From: Dromiciops gliroides
Taxonomy: Eukaryota > Chordata > Mammalia > Microbiotheria > Microbiotheriidae
Assembly (NCBI RefSeq): GCF_019393635.1
Contig: NC_057861.1
Span: forward strand, 302,209,468 to 302,273,467
DNA length: 64,000 nucleotides
Direction of reading: 5' to 3'
Shown: positions 11,760 through 22,781 of the stretch, piece after piece
Layout of the letters: each line of letters opens with the position of its first letter
How positions within the stretch are numbered: the first letter of the stretch is position 1
Notes under the pieces: generated by a model
What the model saw: the letters and a program-made list of their open reading frames with translations, nothing else
Databases searched by the model: none
What the model was told of the DNA's origin: nothing
Translations under genes and position numbers: made by a program

Positions 11760-13190
11760 CATCTTGTAGTCACTTGTGGAATTTGTTTTTTCTCGAAGGG
11801 ATTGTTATTTTTAACCATATGTGTTAGCTTGCCTCCTTGCATTTTTGTTGTTGTAGTTGTTTGTTTTTCTCTGGAGATGATCTCTATATTTTTTCAATTG
11901 GGTGTTTGTTTTTTGTGTTTAGGACTTCTGGGAAGTTTTCTTTGTTTCTTGCATTATGGTGTTTGGGTTTTTTGATGGGTCATGTGCTTCTGGGAAACTT
12001 ATAATCTTTAAGTCATCTTTACTCATCTTGTCTTTAAGATCAACAAGTTTTGCTTGAAAGGATAGCATGCTTTCTTTTAACCCTACTGCTTTTTCTTTCT
12101 CTTCTTTCAGATTATCTTTCATTTCTGAGTGTTTGCATTCCCAATCAGTTGTCCTCTCTTTTGTTTCTTCAGTGAGACTTGTCACCACAGATTTAAGGTT
12201 GTTTTCTTTTTCTGACAATTGTTTCTGCTCTTATAATTGTCATCTTTCCTTTAAACCACTCAGAAATGACATGTTGTAGTTCCATGTTCTTCTCAAATTA
12301 TACAGAGTCCTCTGTTTCATCAAGTGCTGAGTAATTTTCTTTTGTTTTATAGAATTTATTTATAGATGCCTGAAATTGTTTACTACATCTGGAGGCCATA
12401 TTTTCTCCTACAGTTAATATTGATTTATCTGCTTATGTTCGAGGTTTTTAAGTTTTCTTCTTTTTGAGATCTTTGGTAATTTCGGTCTTTTTTCCCCCTT
12501 TACTTCACCCTGTTGCTCACTTCCTGACTTCCTCCTTCATGATGTTGGTTTTCCTGGAGGTAGATCTCATAATGTCTTAACTTTCTCTCACACTGGGCAA
12601 TTTAAGATTCATCAGCCTAGGTCTCTTTGCCAATAAACCTTTCGGAAGATAAAACTGGCCCCATCTAGATTGTATGATCTTTCCCTCAGTCTTAGGAGAG
12701 TGCCACACAACTTTCCCATAAATATGTCCTGTCCCAGCATCCTGTTCCATCCTCTCTATTCCTCTGGCCTAACAGTACAATGTTGCCACACTGGTGCTAT
12801 TGCAGCCTAGACAAATTTCTTTAGTTTGGAGTTTGTATCTCTTCAGTTCTGGAAGGGGGTAGGGGAATCAGTGTGGAATTAAACTTTATTACAAGCCTAG
12901 ACATTTGCCTTGTCCCATTTCCTCTGTTCCTCCACTCTCCTACAGAGTTTTCTTGTAACAGAGAATGCTGCCTCTTGCTGGCTATTGTGGCTTCAACCAT
13001 TAGTTTGGAGCTTGGATCTCCAGGCAGTGGAAAGAGGAGGGGAGAAAGTCAGGATGTAGGACTTTTTTTGTGGCAAGTACATAGGTTGTGTTGGCTAGTG
13101 TGGCCTTGCTACTGTAACAAGTTAAGTGTTAGTTCATGGAGTGTTTTTTTTTTTCCTTTTTGTGAATTTTCAATGTCCTAGACAGAAGTA
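11760..13190 (-). mobile_element. L1/HAL1-type LINE fragment with ORF1 remnant
   Basis: On the minus strand 12,218-11,919 encodes a charged coiled coil followed by KDDLKIISFPEAHDPSKN, matching the L1 ORF1p RRM start. The sequence to the right (about 12,560-13,190) is GC-richer and 5' UTR-like. ORF1 is broken and nothing follows it. Confidence 0.6.
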
Positions 13191-13249
13191 TAAAATTCAA
13201 GGCTTCATGCAACCTGCAAACCCCTGAACCAGATTAAAATGTAATTGAG

Positions 13250-13391
13250 GGGCAGCTAGGTGGCGCAGTGGATAGAGTACCGGCCCTGGAGTCAGGAGTA
13301 CCTGAGTTCAAATCTGGCCTCAGACACTTAACACTTACTAGCTGTGTGACCCTGGGCAAGTCACTTAACCCCAATTGCCTCACTAAAAAAA
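13250..13391 (+). mobile_element. Short tRNA-headed SINE
   Basis: Near-consensus copy with a perfect 14-bp duplication AAAATGTAATTGAG (13,236-13,249 and 13,392-13,405), so probably young. Confidence 0.9.
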
Positions 13392-13810
13392 AAAATGTAA
13401 TTGAGAAATATTTAACAAAGTAAATAAAAATACAATACAATATAGATACTGCTAATTTGTGGTTTTCCAAGGCAATCTGCAGCCCACGTGAATCTGTTTC
13501 TATTTGAATTTGACACCATTGTGAACATGAAGACAATTGAATGTGCTTGATCTTTGGTGCATATTTATGTTTAGGAGATGTTTGAGAGGTTGTGAGCATC
13601 AGAAAAAATGTCCAGTCCTCTATCTTGTTGGTCATATAGGCAAAAGAAATAATGGAAGGGACAGGAATGGCTATTGACTACTCTTGTCTGAATATTAACC
13701 AAGAACTATAGTTTTAATGTATTGTGATTTCCCTCCCCCCACCCCAGGATTTCTGTAAATGTTAACTGGTGTCATCTTGGGGCAGAGTCACATCAGAGGG
13801 CATAAGGGAC

Positions 13811-14839
13811 TGAAAGAATATTTTAAATGACTAGCCTAATTTGGGGCTAAAGCTGACTGGGGTACTTAATCTGGGACTATTGACTGGCTATCTGACTGCT
13901 GTTAATTTAATATGGGTAGTTATAAAGTTCCACCACACTGCTCCACTCCCAAATTGATAAGCAAAATATTAAGAAGCCTCTTAACTAAATAATCAAAGCA
14001 GAGTTTATTTATGAGATACTTATTAAAATTAAGAATACAGGGAAATAAAATGTACAACTTGACTGCATTGCAGTGCATCTCTTTCCACTGTGTCTTTTTC
14101 CTACCTGCTGCACTTGGAACTTCTTGAATACAATAAGGGCCTTAGCCACCTCTTGCCTTAGGGCACTCAGGTACTTTATTCTAATTCCTAGCCCCTTTCA
14201 CTTTGTAAATCCCCCTGCTTCTAACTTTCCTCTCCTTACTGCTACCACTGAACCCCCATGTTTCTCTCTCACGAACCTTTTGTCTGTCTGCTCCGTCAGT
14301 CTGCCCTCTGTCGCCTTTGCTGCCCCTCTAATCTTATCCACCTCTCTTAATCTTGTCTGCCGGCCTTTCCTCCTTGCTCTTAGTCCTGCGTTACTGTTCG
14401 TCTTGTCCCCCCTTTGCCTTCTCATCAGCCGCCTTTTGACCTCTTCTCCACCTCCTAGTCTCTCTATCTAGTCTGTCCCCCAAAGTCTAACCCCCAGGTC
14501 TATATATACCTTTCTTTTCTCCACTCAAAACTCGGGGCTTCCTGCGCCCCTACAGACCAAGCTAATCCTCCAGCCAGGACTGCAGCTGGTGGGGGAGGGG
14601 CCTCAGCACAGGCTATCTGGGATCTTTTGGATAGCTCCGCTCAGGTCAGAGGAGGCTGGGGGCTTTTTTCCCCCCAGCTGTCTGATCCGGGGTCTTGTAC
14701 AGCCCATGGGGCTTTTTGGCTCAGCTGAAGCAGAGGGGGAGGGGCACCAGCACCTCCCACACAGAAGAGACCCTGAGGGCCTAAGGCTTTCTGATCTCAG
14801 CCTAAAGGTTGGGTCCCCAAATCAAAATAAATTTCCACA
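13811..14839 (+). mobile_element. Solo LTR (ERV1-like, 1,029 bp) with GGAC target duplication
   Basis: Starts TGAAAGAATATTTT and ends AATAAATTTCCACA, flanked by GGAC at 13,807-13,810 and 14,840-14,843. A TATA-like TATATATA occurs near 14,502. A 4-bp duplication fits gammaretrovirus-related (class I) elements. It shares its whole layout with the LTR at 56,112-57,184, which is in the opposite orientation. No internal retroviral sequence remains, so this is the product of LTR-LTR recombination. Confidence 0.88.
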
Positions 14840-15159
14840 GGACTATGCCAGTTTTGAAAAACATTTTTCTCTTCAAGCTAGAAGTGGCTTGGATATAGAT
14901 TAATATTAGAGATATGGTATGAAGGCACAATTTACTAAAAGGTACAGATTATATAGGGATCCCAGATGATTATTTTAAACTTCATATTTTTTTATGTTAA
15001 GATTATTTGATGTCATTGATATTGTTTGATATTATATTTATAATTCTAGGACTTCATCGTGGAGTCACTTAGGTTAAGTGGTCCTATTGCCCATAGAAAT
15101 ATTTAGAGGAAACATAATTTGTAATTTTCTGTTAACTCTGTGTTATGAGAATAAGGTTT

Positions 15160-15660
15160 GCAGTTTTTGATGGGATGAACTTTAGACTTGCTGGAGGGGC
15201 CTTGCCTTACTCTCCATCTGATGCCTTAGTTAACATTAGACCCTCCCATCAGCTTATGGTCCCATAAAGAAATTCCCCCTACCTAAGCTTCACCCAAGCC
15301 TGGTATCAGTATTGCACTCTGAGAATTTTTCCATCCTATCTGTGTCTGATAAGGAATTCCCCCTCCTATATCTGACACTGATTGTCTGCTTTCAACCAAG
15401 CCCATTCTTAGGGTGTACAATCTTGCCACCTAAACACCAACTTTGAGCATGTTCTCTCCCCAGCACATTTCCCTCATCTGCTAGCTGGGGTGAGTTTCTT
15501 ACATGTGGAGACAAACCTCTGTTTATTTATATTGCCATAGTGTGTATATACTTTGCCTGCTTTGTGCATTGCATAATAATAAAGCTTGTGATTACATCAT
15601 TTCTCTGAATACCACTTTTCCAAAAATCCTGAACCCAAGTATTTCCTTTAACTGGAGTCT
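15160..15660 (+). mobile_element. Possible LTR remnant
   Basis: Pyrimidine-rich U3-like sequence followed by a TATATAC-type box near 15,545 and AATAATAAAGC near 15,575. It resembles an old LTR by composition and element order only. Confidence 0.3.
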
Positions 15661-16019
15661 TGAAAGGCCAAATAAAGCCACCACTGTGGTTGTTTTTACA
15701 AAAATAAAAAATGCATAGCTAAATGAAGCAAAATACAACCTCCTTCAATAATAACCATATATTTAGAGTCAGAAGGGACTCCTGAAGTATTAGAATCCAC
15801 CACTCTTCATTTTACAGACCTGGTGAAATAACTAAGGAAATAATCCAAGCTACATGATTTATTAATAAAATGTGCATAATAAACAGGTCAATGGACTACC
15901 TAGTCAGTTCAGAGATCCTGAATACAGAGTGAGACTTATTTTTTATGTATTAAGAACAATCAAATAAGACCAATTAATTAAAAGAAAACAATTAACCAGT
16001 ATATAATATTAGGTAATCT

Positions 16020-16250
16020 GATTTCTAATTGGAGGAAGACCTGAGTTCAAATCCAACTTTAGACACTAATTATCTGACCTTGGGCAAGTGTCTTTGGGCC
16101 AGAAATAACCTTTGCCTACCTTAGTTTCTTCATCTCTAAAATGGGGATAATAATATCACCTGCCTCCCATGTTTGTTGTGAGGATCAAATGAGATTATGT
16201 ACACAAAGCACTTTGCAAGTCTTCAAGTGCTATTTAGTGGGGATCGCTAC
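16020..16250 (+). mobile_element. MIR/Ther-like CORE-SINE, 5'-truncated
   Basis: GACCTGAGTTCAAATCC, ATGGGGATAATAATATCACC and AAAGCACTTTGCAAG in the usual order. Confidence 0.65.
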
Positions 16251-16424
16251 TAGAACCACAATGGGTTTGTCAAAAATGTCATATCAGATCACATTAGTTT
16301 TGAGCTTATGACAGGCAGAACTATTAGACTGGTAGCGAATCAGGAGAATGTCATAGACCCAGAACTATGGCTAGACTTCAAGAAAGCACTTGAAAAACTT
16401 TATAAAAATATTCTTATATGAAAA

Positions 16425-16671
16425 GATTGTTGTTTTTGTTATTTCTCCTTCATTTCAAAGAGGACCGTGACATCAGGGTGATGTCATGATTTTCACTGAA
16501 TTGGATTTAAGTGAGCGAGGGCTGTGCATGGTCACCAAACTCACTTTCTCCTCCAGGGTTAAGTGACTTGCCCAAGGTCCCACAACGAAGTGTCTGAGGT
16601 GAGATTTGAACTTAGGTTCTCCCAACTTCAGGGCCACTGCTCTATCCACTGTACCACCTAGTTGCCCCATA
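16425..16671 (-). mobile_element. CORE-SINE of a different subfamily
   Basis: Shares the antisense tRNA head (CCACCTAGTTGCCCC) but its other half (GAGGACCGTGACATCAGG, GTGAGCGAGGGCTGTGCATG) is unlike the MAR1-like copies here. Confidence 0.7.
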
Positions 16672-17127
16672 TATGAAAAGATAGATTTTGTCTAGATGAT
16701 TGTATGTAGTGTGATGACTTGTATATTAGTGGCCTACAGCCTGGCTGCAAAGGCCTAAGTCCATAATCCTCAGTATAAAAATAATGCCCTACTTGTCCTC
16801 AGAGTCCTTCAGACTCATGCCAGAGATAAGATAAGAAATATCTTTCATGTTTCAAGTTTCTCTGAATCTCTTGCCTCTCTGTGGGGTATTTTATATACGA
16901 TGATCTCAGGAAATGTCACAAGGCTATGGCTGAAATTGTTCCATCTAGCCTTCCTTTGGGGTATAATAAATTACCTCACCTCTGAGGCCATGAGTGGCTC
17001 AATTTGAGAGCAACACACCATGTTGCCATTCACCTTTTATCTTAATGGGACCCTCAGAATACCTGAGGAAGCTAAATTCAGGGTTTATCAAAATACAAAA
17101 GGAAAAAAAATACAATAAATTCTATAT

Positions 17128-17136
<9 letters not shown>

Positions 17137-17189
<53 letters not shown>
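17137..17189. repeat. (CA)n microsatellite
   Basis: About 26 CA units. Confidence 0.95.
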
Positions 17190-17191
<2 letters not shown>

Positions 17192-17247
17192 CAAAATAAT
17201 GGGATTTTGGCAGATACTCAAAGGCTCACCTGGAGATTAATCTAAAC

Positions 17248-17353
17248 TGATTGAATTAAGTGAGAGTGATTGACTTTGCTAATTAGCCTACTTCAAGTTA
17301 ATTAGATTGTAACCACACATGGATGGCACTTAAGGAAGTATTGTTCTCAGAAG
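17248..17353 (+). mobile_element. Older LTR, left part, split by the young ERV
   Basis: Begins TGATTGAATTAAG and is cut at 17,353 by the nested element. Its continuation lies at 21,092. The CCAAT, TATA-like and AATAAA order across the two parts is that of an LTR in plus orientation. Family not determined. Confidence 0.5.
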
Positions 17354-17726
17354 TGTTAAGGGTTAAAATTCTAGCTAGTCTGTCTAAAATATCTAATGAG
17401 TGGTCGCCAATCAATTACAAGCTTTAGCAAGAGTTAGACTTTTAAGCATTTATTAAGGAGAATAAGAATTTGGTAAAGAGAGAGAGAAAGGCCTAGATTC
17501 CTATCTATTAAAGGGAGAGCACATTTCTAGCTCCCTTTTCCGCCAGCGTCCTCAGGAAAGAGCCCTAGAGTCAGCGCCAGTCTCTTCCTTCCTCCTCCCA
17601 CTAGTCTGCGTCACTTCCTCCCCGCCAAAGAAAAGACTCCTGGTCTTGCCCTCAAAGACCTTCGTTTCATGGGCAGAACTCTTCTACAGTAAGTATCCAG
17701 CAGGTGGCGTCATTCCAATCGTTACA
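17354..17726 (-). repeat. 3' LTR of the young ERV
   Basis: 373 bp. In the minus sense it runs from TGTAACGATTGG to CCTTAACA and contains AATAAA. It matches the right-hand LTR at all but two positions. Confidence 0.88.
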
Positions 17727-20718
17727 GTCCCCCCTGTTGTTCCTCAAGAAACAAAATGTTTCCTTGACGGAACAGTAAAAACAATATAATAACTATTGCT
17801 AACTAATAATATGTGAACAACAATATAGAAAAGGAAGAGAGGAAAGTTTTGTCCAGAGGGGCGATTTTTTTTTTGTCCTCATGAACCGACGCTTTGACAT
17901 TAGTCTTGCAAAGGGAGGGCCTCTGCAGAGAATACATGTAACAGATGGTGTATATTATAACAGAAAGAGAAAAAAAACAACAAAAACAACAAATCAAAAC
18001 TGTTCATTTAAAGTCTCTGAAAGTCTTTTTTCAGATGTCCTCTAGGTATAGTCGTGGAATGGAAGTCTTTTCAGGGGTTGATGTGTGGATGCTGGTAATC
18101 AGCCAGGAAAATTTCCTACAAAATTGAGCTTAACACAACTTTAAAATAGCTTTGTCAATAATCAAATCAAACAATGAAAGTTTTCAAAAACATGTCTAAG
18201 GGAATTCAGAATCTTAGTTGTTACACATGAAACATATAATAAAACAAAAATTGAACCATTCTTTAAAATTATAATATTACTATAGTCCCCCCCTTATGGA
18301 GGGTAATTGAGAAGACAATTGCTGCGATATTAATTATTAAAAATAATTTTTTTATCTTTGTTTCATCACTTTTTGCATCATCTGCCTAATTATCCTCATG
18401 CCATCAAGAGAAAATAAAAAATCTAATATAATTGGTAACAGGTGTCAAGGCCAAATTCAACACTGTATTTATCATGACACCTGAGATAATTATGAGGGTT
18501 ACCATAAAAGAACAGAGAAATGATGGGATATGAGCATTCCCACACTTGAGCAATATGTACTGCTCATACAGTATGCCAGGCTTAAAATAGGTGGATGGAA
18601 TATATGTCCAAGCCACCGAACATATTGGAAGAAACTGAGTCAGACTTAATCAGATGCATGGGATTGAGATGTCCATGGCATCAGGCATATAGGAGGGAGC
18701 ATAGAAGCCAGGTGTAGAAGTGAGATGGGTGGGATCAATACTTCCAGCCATCTGTACAATATTGTGGGGAAAAATAAAATAAAATATTAAACCAAGAGAA
18801 TCCAACCTCAACATTTGTCAAAAGCCGTTCCCTCGGCCATACCTTGACTTCATGCATGTCTCCCCTCATGTGACAGTTCAGTGTCTGCTCTTGCACGTAT
18901 TCCTCTTGTGATTGGACTGGCATCTGATAACTCAGAATAAAGGCAATTAATGTCTTAAATGATAAGTTCCCATAATCCAAGTCTCATATGGATTTAAAAA
19001 TTGAGGATAATAAATGATTGCAAAAAATGTGAATACATCTTGACTCAGAACACAATATATAATTATGCAACAATTTCAAATAATACCCCTTTTTTGTACT
19101 TAGTATACAATTACTTTTGTGAAAAATCAGAACATATTTAAATACAAGTTAAAGCACAACAGAATCTCAAAGAAAACTTTTTTTTTGAAAAAAGAAAGCT
19201 TTTACAAATGTTCCCCTCTTTTTTTTTTTTGAATATGCTTATCAAAAATAATACTTCTAGAATCAATTTACACTTGCCATGGCAAACAATTTGCCAGGGA
19301 AATGCTTTAAAGAGTTTGATCAAATAATCAGTTGAGAAAAAATAACAAAAACAAATAACTCAGAATATGGGAGCACAATACTCCTAGAATTAACATTGTA
19401 TAATAAAATCAAAACCATCTTGCAATGTTTCAAAATTAGATAGACAAATGAATAGAAAATACACATGGAACAATAAAATACAGTGAAATTCAAACTAAGG
19501 AAATCTAAATGAATATGAACTTAATATCAATAAGAGTATTATAAAATATAAACTTGATCACATGACTATAAAAAGCTTTTACAAATATTCTCCTTGTTTT
19601 AGAAACTAAGTATAAGACACAATCTCAAAAGCATTAAAATCTCTATGAAAATAAACCCATACCATTAATTTCAAAATGTATATGAAATAGCATAGAAATC
19701 CTATGTAACCTCTGAACTGATACTATTAATAATCTGAGTGAATTTAGAACACTTTTGATTCCGATATCTAAAATCCCCAATACTCATATCAATACCTTGC
19801 TGCTTACTTCTACATTTCTGTAAAATATATACCCTTCCATGGCAAAAGAAGCGGAGTCTTGAACTATGTTGATGATTGTCATTCTTATTCGGCTTAAGTT
19901 TTTCTTCTTTAACCCCTCTATATTGTCTGTCAGTCTTTTCACCATACAAATGCTTTATAAGATTACTAATTAAAGACAAAAGCAGGTTAGCAAAATTATG
20001 AACAAATCGAGCATATCTGGAATTTAAAGGGTTTTCTAAGGTTGTCTCAGAAGCACAGACAGGCGGGGGAAGGGCTGAGCCTGAAGCTGCAAATGCAGGT
20101 AGAAAAAGTTGAGCATGCGTACCAGATCTCTGGACTTCCCAGGCAGGGGAAGCTATGGGCTTGGCCATAGGAGGAGTAGAGGGTGGGGTCTGGAGAGGAG
20201 GGGAGGGACCAGCGCAATTTGAATCAGACTTGATTTTGAACTCAGGCCTGGATTCCTCTTCCCCCACTTTGCCTCCAGGTGCTAGGGGATTAAAAGCTTC
20301 TAGAGGGTGGGTCATTGCCTCCAGGCATGCAAAATTAAAGCAACAATTACTGTTAGAACTGGGAAAAGCTGCGGGAATCTCTTCAGGTTTCTCTGAAAAA
20401 GCATGGTTGGGAGAGGGAGAGATATTTCCTTGTGTGAGTAAGTTGCTGGCTCTTTTAACAAAAATAAAAAGAAAAATAGAAAATCCACAAAAACAAAGCA
20501 TTAACATGATCTTATCTCCCATTTGTCTGGTTAAACAGACTAAAATAAAAAATAGGGTAATTAGGGAGTTTAAAAGGTCCATTCGAAAAAATTTAAAGGA
20601 AAACACAGCCAGTACACCAGTACTTAGCAGTTAAAGGGAGAGGGAGGGGAAATTTCTTACCCAACCAGAAGATCAGAAGAAGACTGAGGTTTAGCTTTCC
20701 TCTTCGTGGTCAGCCATC
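17727..20718 (-). mobile_element. Internal region of the young ERV
   Basis: About 3 kb, very A/T-rich on the left and more mixed on the right. A 301-codon open frame on the minus strand (19,701-20,606) has a proline-rich centre and hydrophobic N-terminal stretches, but I recognise no retroviral domain in it and cannot call it a gene. The short size suggests dependence on proteins from another element. Confidence 0.55.
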
Positions 20719-21091
20719 TGTTAAGGGCTAAAATTCTAGCTAGTCTGTCTAAAATATCTAATGAGTGGTCGCCAATCAATTACAAGCTTTAGCAAGAGTT
20801 AGACTTTTAAGCATTTATTAAGGAGAATAAGAATTTGGTAAAGAGAGAGAGAAAGGCCTAGATTCCTATCTATTAAAGGGAGAGCACATTTCTAGCTCCC
20901 TTTTCCGCCAGCGTCCTCAGGAAAGAGCCCTAGAGTCAGCGCCAGTCTCTTCCTTCCTCCTCCCACTAGTCTGCGTCACTTCCTCCCCGCCAAAGAAAAG
21001 ACTCCTGGTCTTGCCCTCAAAGACCTTCGCTTCATGGGCAGAACTCTTCTACAGTAAGTATCCAGCAGGTGGCGTCATTCCAATCGTTACA
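20719..21091 (-). repeat. 5' LTR of the young ERV
   Basis: 373 bp, same length and ends as its partner. On the minus strand it is followed by GA and then TGGCTGACCACGAAGAGG, a plausible tRNA primer site; an arginine tRNA is my best guess but is unverified. Confidence 0.88.
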
Positions 21092-21416
21092 GTAGCTAAG
21101 GACTTTGAACTCAACTTGAAACCACCTTCAAGTCCAGTGAACCAATGGATTTGGATGATGCTAACCAATCCAGCTTAAAGCAGTATGTAAAGACCATCCA
21201 TGCTTGGGACCTATAAAAAGCTTCCACACTCAGTTTGCTGGGGAGTTTGTGTTTGAAGCAGACTTGTGGCAGAGGACTTCAGGCTGGAACTCTTGGCTAG
21301 ATAGGCCTTTTCTTAACTTTCTGAACTCCACATGAATACCTGGTATGCTTTAATAAATGCTTAATGCCCAAAGACTGGTGCTAAAGCTTCTAATTTAAGA
21401 CGACCACACATTAAAT
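21092..21416 (+). mobile_element. Older LTR, right part
   Basis: Continues the interrupted LTR, with two AACCAAT motifs, the TATA-like CTATAAAAAG near 21,211 and TTAATAAATGC near 21,350. The end is placed near CCACACA by convention. A TG microsatellite follows. Confidence 0.5.
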
Positions 21417-21451
21417 TTTAAATCACATACATACACACACGTGTGCGCGAG

Positions 21452-21453
<2 letters not shown>

Positions 21454-21488
<35 letters not shown>
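21454..21488. repeat. (TG)n microsatellite
   Basis: About 17 TG units between the older LTR and the T run at the end of the MAD1L1 retrocopy. Confidence 0.92.
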
Positions 21489-21490
<2 letters not shown>

Positions 21491-21499
21491 TTTTTTTTT

Positions 21500-22555
21500 C
21501 AGATGGCAAATCTGACCCTTGTAGTAATGAGGGGTAATAAAAGATGTTTCACACATCTACAGATAGGGGAATTGTTCCAAAATGGGACCAAATACTTCTA
21601 GAATGGAATGACTCCTCATGCTCTCATGCTCAATTTACTTTCTTTAAAAACCTAGACGCTATAGAGAAATTCCTCATGTTCTTGACTGGACTTGATGAAG
21701 GACTCATTCACTGGCTAAATTACCTCTTCAGGTCATAATCTGCAATTATCATGCAAATTCTGTACCATGTCCTGGACTTGGAGGGCCAACTGGGGAGAAG
21801 ACTCTAATTGGGACAGATAATTTTCAAAGGAACCTAAGATAGATCTCATTACATCTCTCTCCTTTGTTAAAAGGAAAACTGGCTTCTGAAAATGATGGGC
21901 CAGGTCTTCCTCTCCTCTACCAGTTGACTTCACCTTAAAGTGAATCTAGTAGCTATTAAAACATCTTTTCTAATATGTGAGCATTGGGCTTCACATCTAA
22001 CTGTTCCATCAGCTCCTCCTCCTGGGATTCCAAGTTCTTCACTTGCATTTTCTGGTTCATTATATTCCACTGAAACTCAGAATTTTACCCCCAGAACACT
22101 AATGGTCTCATTAGCTTCACATAACTTGTTCTCTTTCTCCTAGGGTATCTTGTTTGCTATGTCAAAATTCTTTCCATGACCTGTTGATTTCTGTCTGTTC
22201 CTTCAATTTATTCTTAGCTTCCTCCTCCCACCTCCCTCTCCTTGAGCTACTTAATACCAGTCAGGAGCTCATGGTTGTGGTCAGCCTCTCTCTCATAATT
22301 CTTGTCAATGGTTATTGCTGCCTTCTCAGGTTCAACTCAAGCCCTTTTTGATGGTTCAACTCCATCTGTATCTTCTCCCCATTCTACCTGGATAAGGTTA
22401 GATTTCTAACAGATCTGCTCAGCTCTTTTCTCTAATTGCATGTTCTGCTGGTACTACACATTCAGTCTAGATCCTGTCTCATCTGGTTTTCAAAGAAAGT
22501 TCTACAAAGTCATCACACAAGAAAGGATAGAAGTATTTTTCTGGAAGTTGTCCAT
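21500..22555 (-). pseudogene. MAD1L1: Processed pseudogene of MAD1L1 (mitotic spindle assembly checkpoint protein MAD1)
   Basis: Reading the minus strand from ATG at 22,555-22,553, the translation follows the MAD1 N-terminus with no introns: MDNFQKNTSILS aligns with human MEDLGENTMVLS, MQLEKRAEQI with MQLEERAEQI, and NYEREADHNHELLTGIK with NYEREVDRNQELLTRIR. In-frame stops interrupt it (for example where human has RSK after AEQI), and frames shift further on. Several hundred codons of the middle are missing: after a match to the QEMRVKRLESEKQELQEQLD region, sequence jumps to LLTKERDVMRSILGSF (human LLTKERDGMRAILGSY) at 21,933-21,733. The last 230 bp to a T run at 21,491-21,499 (a possible antisense poly(A) tail) is unrecognised. 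It is dead as a protein gene. The parent is identified from memory of the human protein. Confidence 0.8.
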
Positions 22556-22657
22556 GGTGACCTTCCCTCTCACAGTTGCCAGAGCCCACTGCCAGCCAAC
22601 CAGATCTTCCTCCTCTTGGTCCACCTTTGGTGGGAGGAGTCTCCAAAAACTCAAATC

Positions 22658-22779
22658 TAAGCCTACAGCACTCAGTATTCCAAACTGGTTTCCCAACCAA
22701 GTACTAACCAAGCCAGATCCTGCTTAGTTTCCAAGATCAGATAAGATTGGGCATATTTAGGATTTTAAGGCTGTAGTGC
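22658..22779 (-). pseudogene. 5S ribosomal RNA pseudogene fused to the MAD1L1 retrocopy
   Basis: On the minus strand this roughly 122-bp stretch aligns over its whole length with 5S rRNA. Diagnostic blocks are AAACTAAGCAGGATCTGG, TGGTTAGTACTTGG and GAATACTGAGTGCTGTAGGC, which include most of the internal A-box and C-box region. Many C-to-T type changes mark it as an old pseudogene. It lies 103 bp upstream of, and on the same strand as, the MAD1L1 start codon. Confidence 0.85.
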
Positions 22780-22781
22780 TA

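Larger units (their letters stand above)
17354..21091 (-). mobile_element. Young two-LTR endogenous retrovirus, probably non-autonomous
   Basis: Two 373-bp direct repeats (17,354-17,726 and 20,719-21,091) with TG/CA ends flank about 3.0 kb. Minus orientation is inferred because a purine tract (AGGGGGGAC) abuts the left LTR on that strand and a TGG-initiated primer-site-like sequence follows the right LTR after two bases. The LTRs carry AATAAA in the minus sense and differ at only two positions by eye, suggesting an age near one million years under usual neutral rates. Flanking tetramers GAAG and GTAG could be a target duplication with one mismatch. Too short for a full gag-pol-env set, and I recognise no polymerase; broken or reduced. 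Family uncertain. Confidence 0.85.

Noticed and set aside
14073-14471. 132-codon Leu/Ser-rich frame, with antisense partners
   Set aside because: Lies inside the solo LTR 13,811-14,839; the similar LTR at 56 kb gives comparable frames from base composition.
20155-20634. 159-codon plus-strand frame
   Set aside because: Antisense to the open frame inside the young ERV; no features of its own.
22658-22779. A functional 5S rRNA gene
   Set aside because: Too many changes across the internal promoter and fused to a retrocopy; no T-run terminator directly after the 3' end.
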